A stretch of DNA of 64,000 nucleotides from Pictodentalium vernedei (taxonomy: Eukaryota > Mollusca > Scaphopoda > Dentaliida > Dentaliidae). Shown in pieces: positions 56,801 through 64,000 of this stretch. The stretch's first letter is position 1. Each line of letters starts with the position of its first letter. The notes beneath the pieces were generated by a model. That model was not told where the DNA came from. It was given only the letters and a program-made list of their open reading frames with translations, and made no database searches. The stretch covers positions 543,762,971 to 543,826,970 of the forward strand of contig CM062297.1 in NCBI GenBank assembly GCA_031216915.1, given 5' to 3'. A program made the translations under genes and the position numbers.

Positions 56801-57250
56801 CTAGTGGCTGGTTTCCTCTATGACGTCATTAACCAACAGATCATTATCCATTAGATCAGTGGTAAACATGTTGGATATGGTTTCCATCGGTACACCGCGA
56901 CAGCGATGTTTCAAGTAAAACAGACAGTATTGTCCACACACTCGTAATGGTCCTTGAAGGCGTTTTGTATTATACTTCCAATATCTGGAATTCTTCTTCA
57001 GGAAATTCTCGAATGGTCTGTGTTGTGGTGGTAATCCATAGGAATCAAAGTATTCTGCGTTGTGGTGACTCACAAAGAGAGCCACCCAATGTTCTCCTTT
57101 TCTGTGGTCTGGATCCGTGTTGGCTATCAAAGCCACTGGTCTGTGATCTGGTAATCTTCTTGGTAATTTGTTTCTTGAAAATACACCCAAACATATTCTC
57201 TTCAAACAACTATCTGATCGAAGTGCATTCTCTAACTGCAACGTGTTCAT
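56801..57250 (-). CDS. P2 adenain-type cysteine protease
   Basis: An intact 149-residue frame. The catalytic His is in GEHWVALFV, Asp in YFDSYGLPP and Cys in VCGQYCLFY, the same order and spacing as P1 36469-36939. It starts within an ATGA overlap with the capsid stop (57247-57250), so the two genes are translationally coupled or share a transcript. It would process capsid and core proteins during maturation. Confidence 0.9.
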   Translation of the reverse strand: MNTLQLENALRSDSCLKRICLGVFSRNKLPRRLPDHRPVALIANTDPDHRKGEHWVALFVSHHNAEYFDSYGLPPQHRPFENFLKKNSRYWKYNTKRLQGPLRVCGQYCLFYLKHRCRGVPMETISNMFTTDLMDNDLLVNDVIEETSH

Positions 57251-58190
57251 GTTGAGTAATCGAAGATTACTTGTCTATTCTTATCCACTTCTATGATGTT
57301 CTGGAATTCTGCATACACCAGTACGTTGATTGTGGTTGGTAATGGGTTTTCGAAATGGACTTCTAGTCTCAAGTTTCCTCTCTTCACCAGATCGAAGTGT
57401 TGTCCATGTGATAGATCTGGAGTCAGGTCGAATACGAATAGGGTGTATCCATTTATGTACTCTTCTCGGCTGATGTGGTTTCCTTCATTCTCATACATTT
57501 GTCCATTTCCTTGGAACAGAGTTGCATAACATCTCGCCACTTCTTGTTGTTCGAATTTAGGTTGTAATGGTTTGGCTGGAATCTGCTGCCCATCCACGTA
57601 CAATGCCAAGTAATTGATTTTGTAGTTCTTGAAATTATATGGATTCTTTGAAAAGTTTCCATTGAAAGCATCGTTGTCTACACATCCCACTACGATGCGT
57701 TTCGAAGAAGAAATCCCTTGTTATCATCTGTCAAATCTTCCATGTGTCCGGCCGTATCCTTGTACCATAATGCATTAATCAGTTGTGACTTCTTGGCAGC
57801 TGGTCCACAACTCAACAAAGTTTCTATGAAAGCTCTGTAGTGATAAGTGTTGTTGGAAAGAGATACCAGTTTTTCATTCAAGCTGATATCGATTTGATTA
57901 AATAAAGAATGCATCCATAAATTGACTGGGCCCACTTTGGCAGCGGGTGCAATTGATGCCCCATTGGAATCTACAACCGTTGCTTTAACATACAAGTATG
58001 TCTGTGCCAAATTCAAATAATCATCTCCTAATCCTGCAATGTGGAATTCTATTGGACCACTGTTTCCTATAGTCGCCAAAGGCCTGTGTTCTACCCACTG
58101 CCCACGTTCCACACTAGTCTGTGGTATGGAAAACAAGTCGAATTCGCTGTTGACACACTCACAAGATTTTTCATTAATGAGAGACATCAT
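57247..58190 (-). pseudogene. P2 major capsid protein, central deletion
   Basis: The N-terminal frame (58190-57690) matches the first 165 residues or so of the P1 capsid protein (GPIEFHIAG, NQIDISLNE, YHYRAFIETLLS). The C-terminal frame (57690-57247) matches the last 145 (VGCVDND, VDGQ, VVYAEF-like and VIFDY). Compared with P1, about 125 residues between them are missing, and the two parts are out of frame at the junction near 57695. This is an internal deletion, not an intron, since no sequence is inserted. No functional hexon can be made. Confidence 0.88.
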
Positions 58191-58263
58191 GCACCGAGAT
58201 GGTCTTGGGTCTGAACAGTTCTCCTTCTTTTTGTCGATTTGCTAGTTTTGCATGGTGCGGGCC

Positions 58264-58271
58264 TTTTTATA
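58264..58271 (-). promoter_or_regulatory. TATA box overlapping pX-like gene stop
   Basis: TATAAAAA on the minus strand contains the stop TAA (58269-58267) of the pX-like gene and lies 74 bp before the capsid ATG (58190). Confidence 0.55.
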
Positions 58272-58581
58272 CTTTTCCTGCTGGGTGGTTTTGAACCACC
58301 AACCACTTCATTCCAAGCTCCTGCACCAGCCTCTTTGACTCTTTGACATTTTTCCCTTCAATGACATCTTCGGCAAAGGCTGCTCCTTTTCTCACGAGTT
58401 GTTTTCCCACGGTCCTGGCTGTAGTTTTCAACAAAGGTAACACCATATTCTTCAGTCCTCCCAATATACTTCCCAAACCATATCCTCTCTGTATTTGAGC
58501 TTCAGAAAAAGTCGGTAGACCGTTCCCAGCTTGTTTCGTGTAATATTCTTCGTATAATTTGGACTTACAACAATAAGTCAT
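58267..58581 (-). CDS. P2 pX-like virion core protein
   Basis: 104 residues with QIQRGYGLGSILGGLKNM near residue 30, the same Gly-rich hallmark as P1 34412-34787, followed by basic helices (VGKQLVRKG, KNVKESKRLV). P1 shows a long basic tail that is absent here, where the frame ends in a neutral NHPAGKV, so the C-terminus may be altered. Probable DNA-condensing or minor capsid protein. A GTATATAAGGGG word lies 91 bp upstream at 58683-58672. Confidence 0.7.
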   Translation of the reverse strand: MTYCCKSKLYEEYYTKQAGNGLPTFSEAQIQRGYGLGSILGGLKNMVLPLLKTTARTVGKQLVRKGAAFAEDVIEGKNVKESKRLVQELGMKWLVVQNHPAGKV

Positions 58582-58668
58582 GTTTATGTGAAATGAAGAG
58601 ATCTACGATTTCTGAAATGAAGTGTCACTGTCACTTTCCCGAACTCGAATGGTACTATGGCTCCTGTG

Positions 58669-59331
58669 TCACCCCTTATATACACCCGGACGGTACTGAA
58701 ATTTTTTTCGTTCTACTGGTACATAATACACATTCTCAAATGTTTTAGAGATGATATCCCCATATTTTCCACGTATGGGTACGATATGGAGAAGTGGTAT
58801 TCTTGTATCTCCTACGACTTGGTCACGAACCAAGTCACAGTATACATAGAGTGAGTAAAATCCTTGGTTGACATCGGCAACTCTGGAAGAATTGTAAGTT
58901 CCTGATTTAAAAACACATTCATTAAATCCCAAAATATTTTGAAGAGTAGGGCTCAATGTGACCACGACTCCATCACGTACCGTGATACGAACTTTACCAG
59001 TCACTTCATCCAGTTCAAAAGCTACCTTATCGTGACGAGGCAAGAGTAATTCTTTAACACCATTGATAGCTCGTATCACATCAATGGGATCCGAATAACG
59101 ACCTTCCTTGAGAGTAAGTCGGTAATTCTTTTTCGAAGACCAGAACACTGTAACAAAAGCTTCTTCTCCATGAATATTGAACCAAGTATTTGGATATTGA
59201 ATCTCTGCCAGACCTACTTCCCATTTTCCCGTGAGATTCACTGATTGTGATAACTGAGTGGTGTACGTAGTCAACGTGTTTTCTGGAAACACGTTCATAC
59301 AACTATTACTTGATAGAGTCAAATAAAACAT
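58669..59331 (-). CDS. P2 penton-like minor capsid protein
   Basis: An intact 220-residue frame. FYLTLSSNSCMNVFPENT, WEVGLAEIQYPNTWFNI, YSDPIDVIRAIN and LHIVPIRG are shared in order with P1 33614-34408 or are typical of Polinton penton proteins. Its ATG overlaps the ancestral stop of the membrane-protein gene as TAATG (59333-59329). The stop TGA abuts a TATATAAG word (58672-58683) serving the next gene. Confidence 0.87.
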   Translation of the reverse strand: MFYLTLSSNSCMNVFPENTLTTYTTQLSQSVNLTGKWEVGLAEIQYPNTWFNIHGEEAFVTVFWSSKKNYRLTLKEGRYSDPIDVIRAINGVKELLLPRHDKVAFELDEVTGKVRITVRDGVVVTLSPTLQNILGFNECVFKSGTYNSSRVADVNQGFYSLYVYCDLVRDQVVGDTRIPLLHIVPIRGKYGDIISKTFENVYYVPVERKKFQYRPGVYKG

Positions 59332-59546
59332 TACTTTTTCTTAATGGTTGAATTTGGTTACAAATATCCTATGCTACTACTCAAGAGAGCAGTCCACAAC
59401 TTGCTGTCTGTGTTTTCGAGAGTGAGATTAACGACACTGGTAATGATGATGATATACAAAATGATTATTTGTGAAAAATAAGTGATCTCGCTCCTTGGAA
59501 TTCTTTTACCAAACAGAGGCCAAGAACCGTTCGATCCTTCTTCCAT
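59331..59546 (-). pseudogene. P2 two-helix membrane protein, early stop
   Basis: Starts at ATG 59546. EITYFSQIIILYIIIITSVVNL and LWTALLSSSIGYL are the two membrane helices, as in P1. An in-frame TAA (59360-59358) cuts it after GYL. Eight more sense codons follow before a TAA overlapping the penton ATG, and a proline there matches the LP of P1. Loss is limited to a short tail. A CTATAAAAGG word at 59583-59574 lies 28 bp upstream. Confidence 0.75.
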
Positions 59547-59566
59547 TTTGAAGAAACTTCAGAGGT

Positions 59567-60605
59567 TCACTTCCTTTTATAGGTGAGCTGACTCTGTTTG
59601 ATCCACGAATTGAACGAAGTTGGGTATCCCAACCACTTTACGAACAATTCCCTTTTCTTACCTCGACCACGTTTCTTGAGTACGTGTTCGATTTTGTAAA
59701 TAGTTCTATGTGGAACTCGTTGAAGCTCTTCAGTGTAGAACGACCCTTTCAATATTTCTCCATTATCATCTTGTAAGATGTATGTGACTGGATGTCCTTT
59801 CTTGATGGCTACTACTGTGAATAACTCTTCGGTCCAATTGGGCAAATAACCTTTCTCAAAAGTTTTCTTAACTTTATTGATTCTCACTCTGTCTCCTACT
59901 TTGTACTTTGGTGTCTTGTGTTTTATGGGTTGCCCATACAACCTTTGCCAAACCTCTTCTTGATTTTCAAAGTTCACGGCAATGGGGGCCATACCTATAC
60001 TGCGATGATGAGAATGATTATATGATTTCACCAAGTTTTGAAGTGAAAAAGTTAGTGTATTGTTCTTGGTAAAATATTTCCACAATTTGGTTTTCAAAGT
60101 TCTATTGAATCTTTCTACTATGGAACATTTTGTTTCCACATTTTGTGTAGTGAAAAAGTCGACTTTGTGATCTTTGAGAAAATTCTGAAATTTTCTGTTT
60201 AGAAATTCTTTGCCTTGATCAGTTTGTTAATTTTTCTGGTTTACGACCTTGTTTGAAAATTTTACTAAAAGCTTTCACGATGGAATCACCAAGTTTGTTT
60301 TGTAATGGTATCACCCAAGCATATTTACTGAACACATCTATACATGTCAACGAAAATTTTATGTTTTTGTTGAATTTACTTATGTTTGAAACATCTAGCA
60401 AGTCAGCTTGCCATTGTGCATCTATACCACTAACTATTACTTTTCTTCTAAGAAATTTACGACGAACAGGTTTGTGAAGAGTGTATGTGTATTGAGTCTC
60501 TAACCATTTTACAACTTGTTTAGTTTTTTTCTTGGATGCTCTACGAAGAGCGTCTACACCACCAAAACTACCACGCACTTCAGAATCATAGTACAGTGCT
60601 TCCAT
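59567..60605 (-). pseudogene. P2 DDE integrase with chromodomain, frameshifted
   Basis: The start is ATG 60605 (the frame opens five codons earlier only from TTG). The N-terminal frame has YTLHKPVRRKF, AQWQADLLD (first Asp) and CIDVFSKYAWVIPL. A frameshift near 60220-60232, in an A-rich run, moves to the frame carrying the second Asp (TDQG) and the Glu in SIVERFNRTL. The C-terminus shows RVRINKVKKTFEKGYLPNW and a chromodomain (IEHVLKKRGRG, FVKWLGYPTSFNSW). All catalytic residues persist in the DNA, but one protein cannot be read. Confidence 0.92.
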
Positions 60606-60629
60606 GACTGCCTTGTTCAAGTGTCAATT

Positions 60630-61241
60630 CTATTTATACCTTTTTTCGGTCCACTTTGGCGTTTCTGTTTTCTTTGGTTGTTTTGGTTCCGACTTTATCG
60701 GTGCCTGTTTCATAAAATCCCAACGTTCTTTATGACCAATTAATTCTTGGGGTATGTTACTATCTCTCAAAGCTTCGGCCAACATTTCCCATCCCTTTGG
60801 TTGGAAAGATTTTCGTCTTCTAAGTAAATCGTTTAGAAGATCTGTTACATTCGACCCTACCACTGTTTGATCTTTGTAGACTAATTCACCCTTCTCATTC
60901 CAAGATATGTTTGGGTCACTTCTAATACGATTCAACAACAACTTTCCCTTTCTCTTCATTGTCATAGGTACAGAATCGAAAATGTCTTCATCTTTATTAT
61001 CTTTCTCGAATTCGACTTTAATTGGTCGAGCCATTACCTTTTGTTGAAATGTCAAGTATCTTTGTAAAATTTGATTATATTGAGTCATCTTTTCATCAGC
61101 TGAAAGAAAAGGGGCATCGAGAATATCTCTCATTTCTCTATCCAGTGATGAAACAGCCAGTTCATCCAGTTGCCTTGGAGTCTCTTGTAGACGTTCCAAT
61201 AACCTTGGTTCTACCAAAGCCATCTTCTTTGCATATTCCAT
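60630..61241 (-). CDS. P2 conserved Polinton protein, 203 aa
   Basis: This is the intact relative of the P1 gene split by the LINE. Shared features are VPMTMKRKGKLLLNRI, ISWNEKG, GSNVTDLLNDLLRRRK and GW-x-M with NIPQELIG, then a basic proline-rich tail. The first 60 residues look helical (LLERLQETPRQLDELAV). It overlaps the KGG gene by 31 bp, with no separate TATA box, so it is probably read from the same transcript. Function unknown; its constant place suggests a virion-associated role. Confidence 0.8.
   Translation of the reverse strand: MEYAKKMALVEPRLLERLQETPRQLDELAVSSLDREMRDILDAPFLSADEKMTQYNQILQRYLTFQQKVMARPIKVEFEKDNKDEDIFDSVPMTMKRKGKLLLNRIRSDPNISWNEKGELVYKDQTVVGSNVTDLLNDLLRRRKSFQPKGWEMLAEALRDSNIPQELIGHKERWDFMKQAPIKSEPKQPKKTETPKWTEKRYK
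60631..60638 (-). promoter_or_regulatory. TATA box overlapping 203-aa gene stop
   Basis: TATAAATAG on the minus strand includes the TAG stop (60632-60630) of the upstream gene and lies about 26 bp before the integrase ATG (60605). Confidence 0.55.
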
Positions 61242-61564
61242 AATCCAAATATATCTTTAACAGCACCCAATAGTACAGGAGGTAGCAATGCCCCCAAGAA
61301 TCCCCCTTTCTGCAAGATTTGTCTCCTCTTTTTGTCAGAGGTACCTTTATTTGCCACTGCCCTCACTAGTTGTTTCTGACGAACGAGTTTGGTTCTCTGA
61401 GCTTTGGTCAGAGGTACTGCTCCCTTCAGTATATTCGAGGCGCAGTCACACAAACAAGTTATCAATTCATTGTCTGCATGTTTTAGTATGGATTTGACGA
61501 GTGTGGGTTTCGATTTAATAAGAACCTTGAGAAGAGCAATGTTGCGCTTGAGACGGTCAGACAT
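61211..61564 (-). CDS. P2 conserved 'KGGF' small protein
   Basis: 117 residues: SDRLKRNIALLKVLIKSKP, ADNELITCLCDCASNILKGAVPLTKAQRTKL, then QKGGFLGALLPPVLLGAV. The pattern of a helical basic part, an ELI-C-C-NILKG block and a KGGF hydrophobic tail is the same as in P1 24741-25114, here without a frameshift. The last dozen residues, Trp-rich, extend into the next gene and may be an altered tail. Probably a minor virion component. Confidence 0.8.
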   Translation of the reverse strand: MSDRLKRNIALLKVLIKSKPTLVKSILKHADNELITCLCDCASNILKGAVPLTKAQRTKLVRQKQLVRAVANKGTSDKKRRQILQKGGFLGALLPPVLLGAVKDIFGLWNMQRRWLW

Positions 61565-61595
61565 GCTTCTGACTCGAGTCAGACTTGTTGCTCCC

Positions 61596-61603
61596 CTTTT
61601 ATA
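61596..61603 (-). promoter_or_regulatory. TATA box overlapping ATPase stop
   Basis: TATAAAAG on the minus strand contains the ATPase stop TAA (61601-61599) and lies 32 bp before the KGG protein ATG (61564). Confidence 0.6.
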
Positions 61604-62133
61604 CTATTCGGAGGTACACATATTGGGTTTCCCCTGGGAAAATTTGACTTCTTAATCTCATGTGTTCAGGAGTATCTTGTTTGAGATCTATTAAAAGGTA
61701 ACCATATGGTGTCGAAGTGGCATCTTCAAAAACTTCTCTCAGAAACTTGGAATGACCAGGATACATCTGTGCTGCCAAATGTGAGATCTGCGAACGATCC
61801 CTAGGATTTTTAAACAAGATCATGTAATGACTATTGAGAGCTACAGTCCTGTGGACTTTATTTTTATCGAATAAATTTTGAACAATGTAGATCACACTAA
61901 TGTTACGGTGATGACTACCTTTAGTAAATAATCTAGACACGATAGACGAATTCTACTTGGGGTAAAGTATTGTATAATGGTTGCCATTCACTATAACACC
62001 AAATGATGTGACTTAGAACAGGTGATATAATATTTTGAATGTTTTGAATAACCCGATTTACAAAGGATGATTTACCACTACCCGTGGGACCACACAATAA
62101 ACAAGTGAATGGATGCTTCCAACGAGGATCCAT
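61599..62133 (-). pseudogene. P2 packaging ATPase, Walker B region deleted
   Basis: The N-terminal frame (62133-61933) has HPFTCLLCGPTGSGKSSF, the Walker A motif, and IIWCYSEWQ as in P1. The second frame (61940-61599) carries FTKGSHHRNISVIYIVQN, LNSHYMILFKNPRD and YGYLLIDL. Compared with P1, roughly 35-40 residues including the Walker B block (HLVVFDDM in P1) are missing at the junction near 61945, where the frame also changes. Without Walker B it cannot hydrolyse ATP, so packaging would fail. Confidence 0.88.
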
Positions 62134-62160
62134 CTTTGTTGTTCTATGTGAGTACTACTT

Positions 62161-62236
62161 CCCTTTTATACCTTTTGGGGAGGTGGCCCCCACTGAACGT
62201 GGGGACTACTCCCCCTTTTATACCTTTTGGAGAGGT
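62161..62236 (-). promoter_or_regulatory. Duplicated TATA promoter of P2 ATPase
   Basis: The block ccttttataccttttgg plus aggtgg occurs twice (62162-62186 and 62214-62236), giving two GGTATAAAAGG TATA boxes on the minus strand; the near one is about 30 bp before the ATPase ATG (62133). Confidence 0.6.
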
Positions 62237-62463
62237 GGTCAATATGACCCGTCATCCAAAAAATATTTAAAATTGGTGGCCCTCTGACTTACTGGCTGGG
62301 GACAGTTTAAGTTTGTTCGATATTTGTCAAGAAGATAAACATCAAATAAATTAAGCGTCATTACCACCTTTTTTTCTTGTTTCTTCGTTTTATACTTTTT
62401 TTCTTCTTTTTTTTTCTTTTTTTATAAAAATCATCTATTTACAACATCTATTTACATCTTCAA

Positions 62464-63192
62464 TTAGAATCCAATTGTAACAGGTTTCTTGATGGTCATA
62501 AATTCAATCACCAAATCCATAATACAACGTCTCTGTTCATTTGTGAGAGGTTTCTCGAACATATCTTCATATTCTTTCTGTACTGGTGGTGGATTCATTC
62601 CAGAAGTCTTATGGTGCCACAGTAGATGAACATCATTCTTGTTAACTCTTTCAAGTGCGTCACTAAAACATGTTATAATCTTCTCTTCTTCAGACATCAT
62701 TAGGCATACATTATGCTGAATCTGACTTGGGTGATCGACTGTACATCCATAGCATTTTTCTTTCACTACAGCGTCAATGTTCTCTTCGACATAATGAGCA
62801 TATGCCAAGCAAAGTTCATGCTGCAAGCGAACTTGCCTGAGTTCACTATCAATTTCATCAACGAACAGTGGTCGTGGTTGGGTTATTCTCACTGTGATCT
62901 TCTTCTTCTTCAAAGGTGGTTCTTGATTTGGTTTTTTGAAGTCTTCATGGTTAGTAGGTTTAGTGTCTTCGGGAACTTCAGTTAAAGTTGTTTGTTGGGT
63001 TTTGATGGCTGCATCTACTTCTTCTATTTGGGATTTCAAGGCATTCCATTCTTCTAAAGATAGAGCAATACCAGTCTTCGTAGGATAAGGTTTCTGGTCT
63101 TTTCCCTCAAAGTATCTCCTGAGATGAATCTTCAGTTCACCCTGGTACTGGGTGGCGTTAGCATAAGTCTGCTTGGTGCCAATTCGGAACAT
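62464..63192 (-). CDS. P2 PC4-domain protein, 242 aa
   Basis: Residues 1-63 show the PC4 (transcriptional coactivator p15) C-terminal domain pattern: FRIGTKQTYANATQYQGELKIHLRRYFE, then KTGIALSLEEWNALKSQIEEVD. The middle is a hydrophilic linker with PPLKKKKITVRI. The C-terminal part has a CYGC, H and H-x-V-C cluster near residues 147-162 (possible zinc site). PC4 folds bind single-stranded DNA and act in transcription or replication. A TATATAAG word (63255-63248) lies 56 bp upstream. It is the first visible P2 gene and may stand in a regulatory role. The C-terminal half is unrecognised. Confidence 0.7.
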   Translation of the reverse strand: MFRIGTKQTYANATQYQGELKIHLRRYFEGKDQKPYPTKTGIALSLEEWNALKSQIEEVDAAIKTQQTTLTEVPEDTKPTNHEDFKKPNQEPPLKKKKITVRITQPRPLFVDEIDSELRQVRLQHELCLAYAHYVEENIDAVVKEKCYGCTVDHPSQIQHNVCLMMSEEEKIITCFSDALERVNKNDVHLLWHHKTSGMNPPPVQKEYEDMFEKPLTNEQRRCIMDLVIEFMTIKKPVTIGF

Positions 63193-63739
63193 CTTCTCTG
63201 GTCAATGGTTCGATCGTGAATGATGCTAAGTCCATGCTTTGTCTAATCTTATATATCTTTGACGGACGTGATTGAAAACATCACACCAGTTCAACAAATT
63301 TTGATTGAGTTTTTGATTCTTGGTTGGGGTTTGTGTTTGTTTCCTATAGGATTATAGGTTAAAGTTGGAAAATTTAGAAAATTAGTATAGAAAGTAATGG
63401 GAAAGAAACACAATGGGAATACAGAAATTTGATTGGTTGATTAACTTCGATCTGATTGGTCAGTTTGGTGATCAAACTGCAATCTTGATCCTTAAACTGT
63501 AGGATATGGCCCCCTGCATTTTATACTGGCATGGGACAGGTCAAGCTACAAACCTCTGTCCAATGGAGATAAGTCAAATAGCTCGAGTGCACTCTCACCC
63601 CCTACAGTTCGTATCCTCTTTGAGGGAATTTTTTGTTTTGTTCATCAAAAAAGAAAACGAAAACAACATGTCCAACTTAGCAATTTAGTTTTTCTATCAT
63701 AAAAATTTCTCATTTCTTTTAAATATTCACAACAGAGAA
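63193..63739. other. P2 upstream spacer
   Basis: AT-rich DNA with the PC4-gene TATA box at its start and no further gene. Short direct words (gattggttga, gattggtcag) and aatttagaaaattag are seen but no terminal repeat that can be confirmed. Confidence 0.5.
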
Positions 63740-64000
63740 TTTCTTAGTAATGATGATGATGATGATTTATTCCTTTGGTTATACAATAGGGGTAGCCTAA
63801 AAGACACCAGAAATCAACTTTAAAAAAATGAAATGAAACTAAAAAGTAAAGAAGTATCATCTGGTTCCAATAGGTTTAACCTAAAAGATACCATGAATCA
63901 ACATGTTTTTTAAAATAAATGGAACTAAAAAGTTTTGAATGAAACTAAGTTTTGAATGAAACTAAAAAGTAAAGAAGTATCATCTGGTTCCAATAGGTGT
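63740..64000. repeat. Tandem repeat, ~100-125 bp unit, at right edge
   Basis: After a gat trinucleotide run (about 63749-63766), the words aaaagtaaagaagtatcatctggttccaataggt at about 63840 and 63965 repeat at a 125-bp step, with a diverged copy near 63770-63830 (tagcctaaaaga). The array continues past the window. Confidence 0.8.

Larger units (their letters stand above)
56178..63260 (-). mobile_element. P2: second Polinton/Maverick element, decayed
   Basis: Read on the minus strand from high to low coordinates: PC4-like protein, ATPase, KGG protein, 203-aa protein, integrase, membrane protein, penton, pX-like, major capsid, protease, small PC4-like protein, unknown. The shared genes keep the P1 order but are clearly divergent, so the two are different lineages. 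Genes are less AT-rich than in P1. No PolB and no terminal repeat lie within the window; the low end is cut by the repeat at 54431-56215, and the high end may extend past 64000. Confidence 0.88.

Noticed and set aside
57690-57700. An intron in the P2 capsid gene
   Set aside because: Compared with P1, coding sequence is missing at the junction and nothing is inserted, so it is a deletion.

Overview
This window reads as invertebrate nuclear DNA, most likely from a bivalve or related mollusc. It contains no ordinary multi-exon host gene that I can support. Four things point to a mollusc. Dispersed repeats with a CCGT or GTCC microsatellite beside a core of 162-168 bp tandem units resemble the pearl/Helentron-like elements of bivalves. 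There are CR1/Jockey-type LINEs, a tRNA-headed SINE, and long AT-rich satellites. The species is inferred, not proven. One 100-base run of N (8877-8976) is a scaffold gap.

Layout. 1-2121 is a 153-bp satellite. 2122-8876 is repeat-rich intergenic DNA with a nested pearl-like element and two large palindromes. 8977-15905 is a 144-bp satellite of about 48 units with a 720-bp higher-order duplication. 17467-38818 is a complete but decayed Polinton/Maverick (adintovirus-like) element, 'P1', read mostly on the + strand. Its order is PolB, BIR protein, unknown, packaging ATPase, small basic core-like proteins, chromodomain integrase, membrane protein, penton-like protein, pX-like protein, major capsid, unknown, adenain-type protease. 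A 6.4-kb LINE with an intact 1100-codon endonuclease-RT ORF sits inside one P1 gene, flanked by an exact 11-bp target duplication. 38866-44441 holds giant palindromes, a SINE with its target duplication, and a dense promoter-like cluster. 44442-44857 is a broken BIR-RING IAP fragment on the minus strand. 44930-50245 is two families of complex tandem repeats. 50246-54391 is a decayed second LINE, and 54431-56215 is a long pearl-like repeat. From about 56.2 kb to at least 63.3 kb lies a second, divergent Polinton, 'P2', on the minus strand.

How the genes work together. P1 and P2 share eight syntenic virion or integration modules: ATPase, KGG protein, the roughly 200-aa protein, integrase, two-helix membrane protein, penton, pX-like protein and major capsid followed by protease. 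They encode the machinery of a virus-like transposon: capsid assembly and maturation, genome packaging, and DDE integration targeted by a chromodomain. The accessory genes differ. P1 carries a BIR (apoptosis-inhibitor-like) protein and a minus-strand gene near its right end. P2 carries two PC4-like proteins and no PolB within the window. Many genes in both elements have their own TATA box, and in several cases the TATA box contains the stop codon of the upstream gene.

State of decay. P1 has in-frame stops in PolB, the ATPase, a core-like gene, the integrase and the protease, plus frameshifts. P2 has frameshifts and two internal deletions, one removing the middle of the major capsid gene and one removing the Walker B part of the ATPase. 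Both are therefore genomic fossils, while the LINE inside P1 looks younger.
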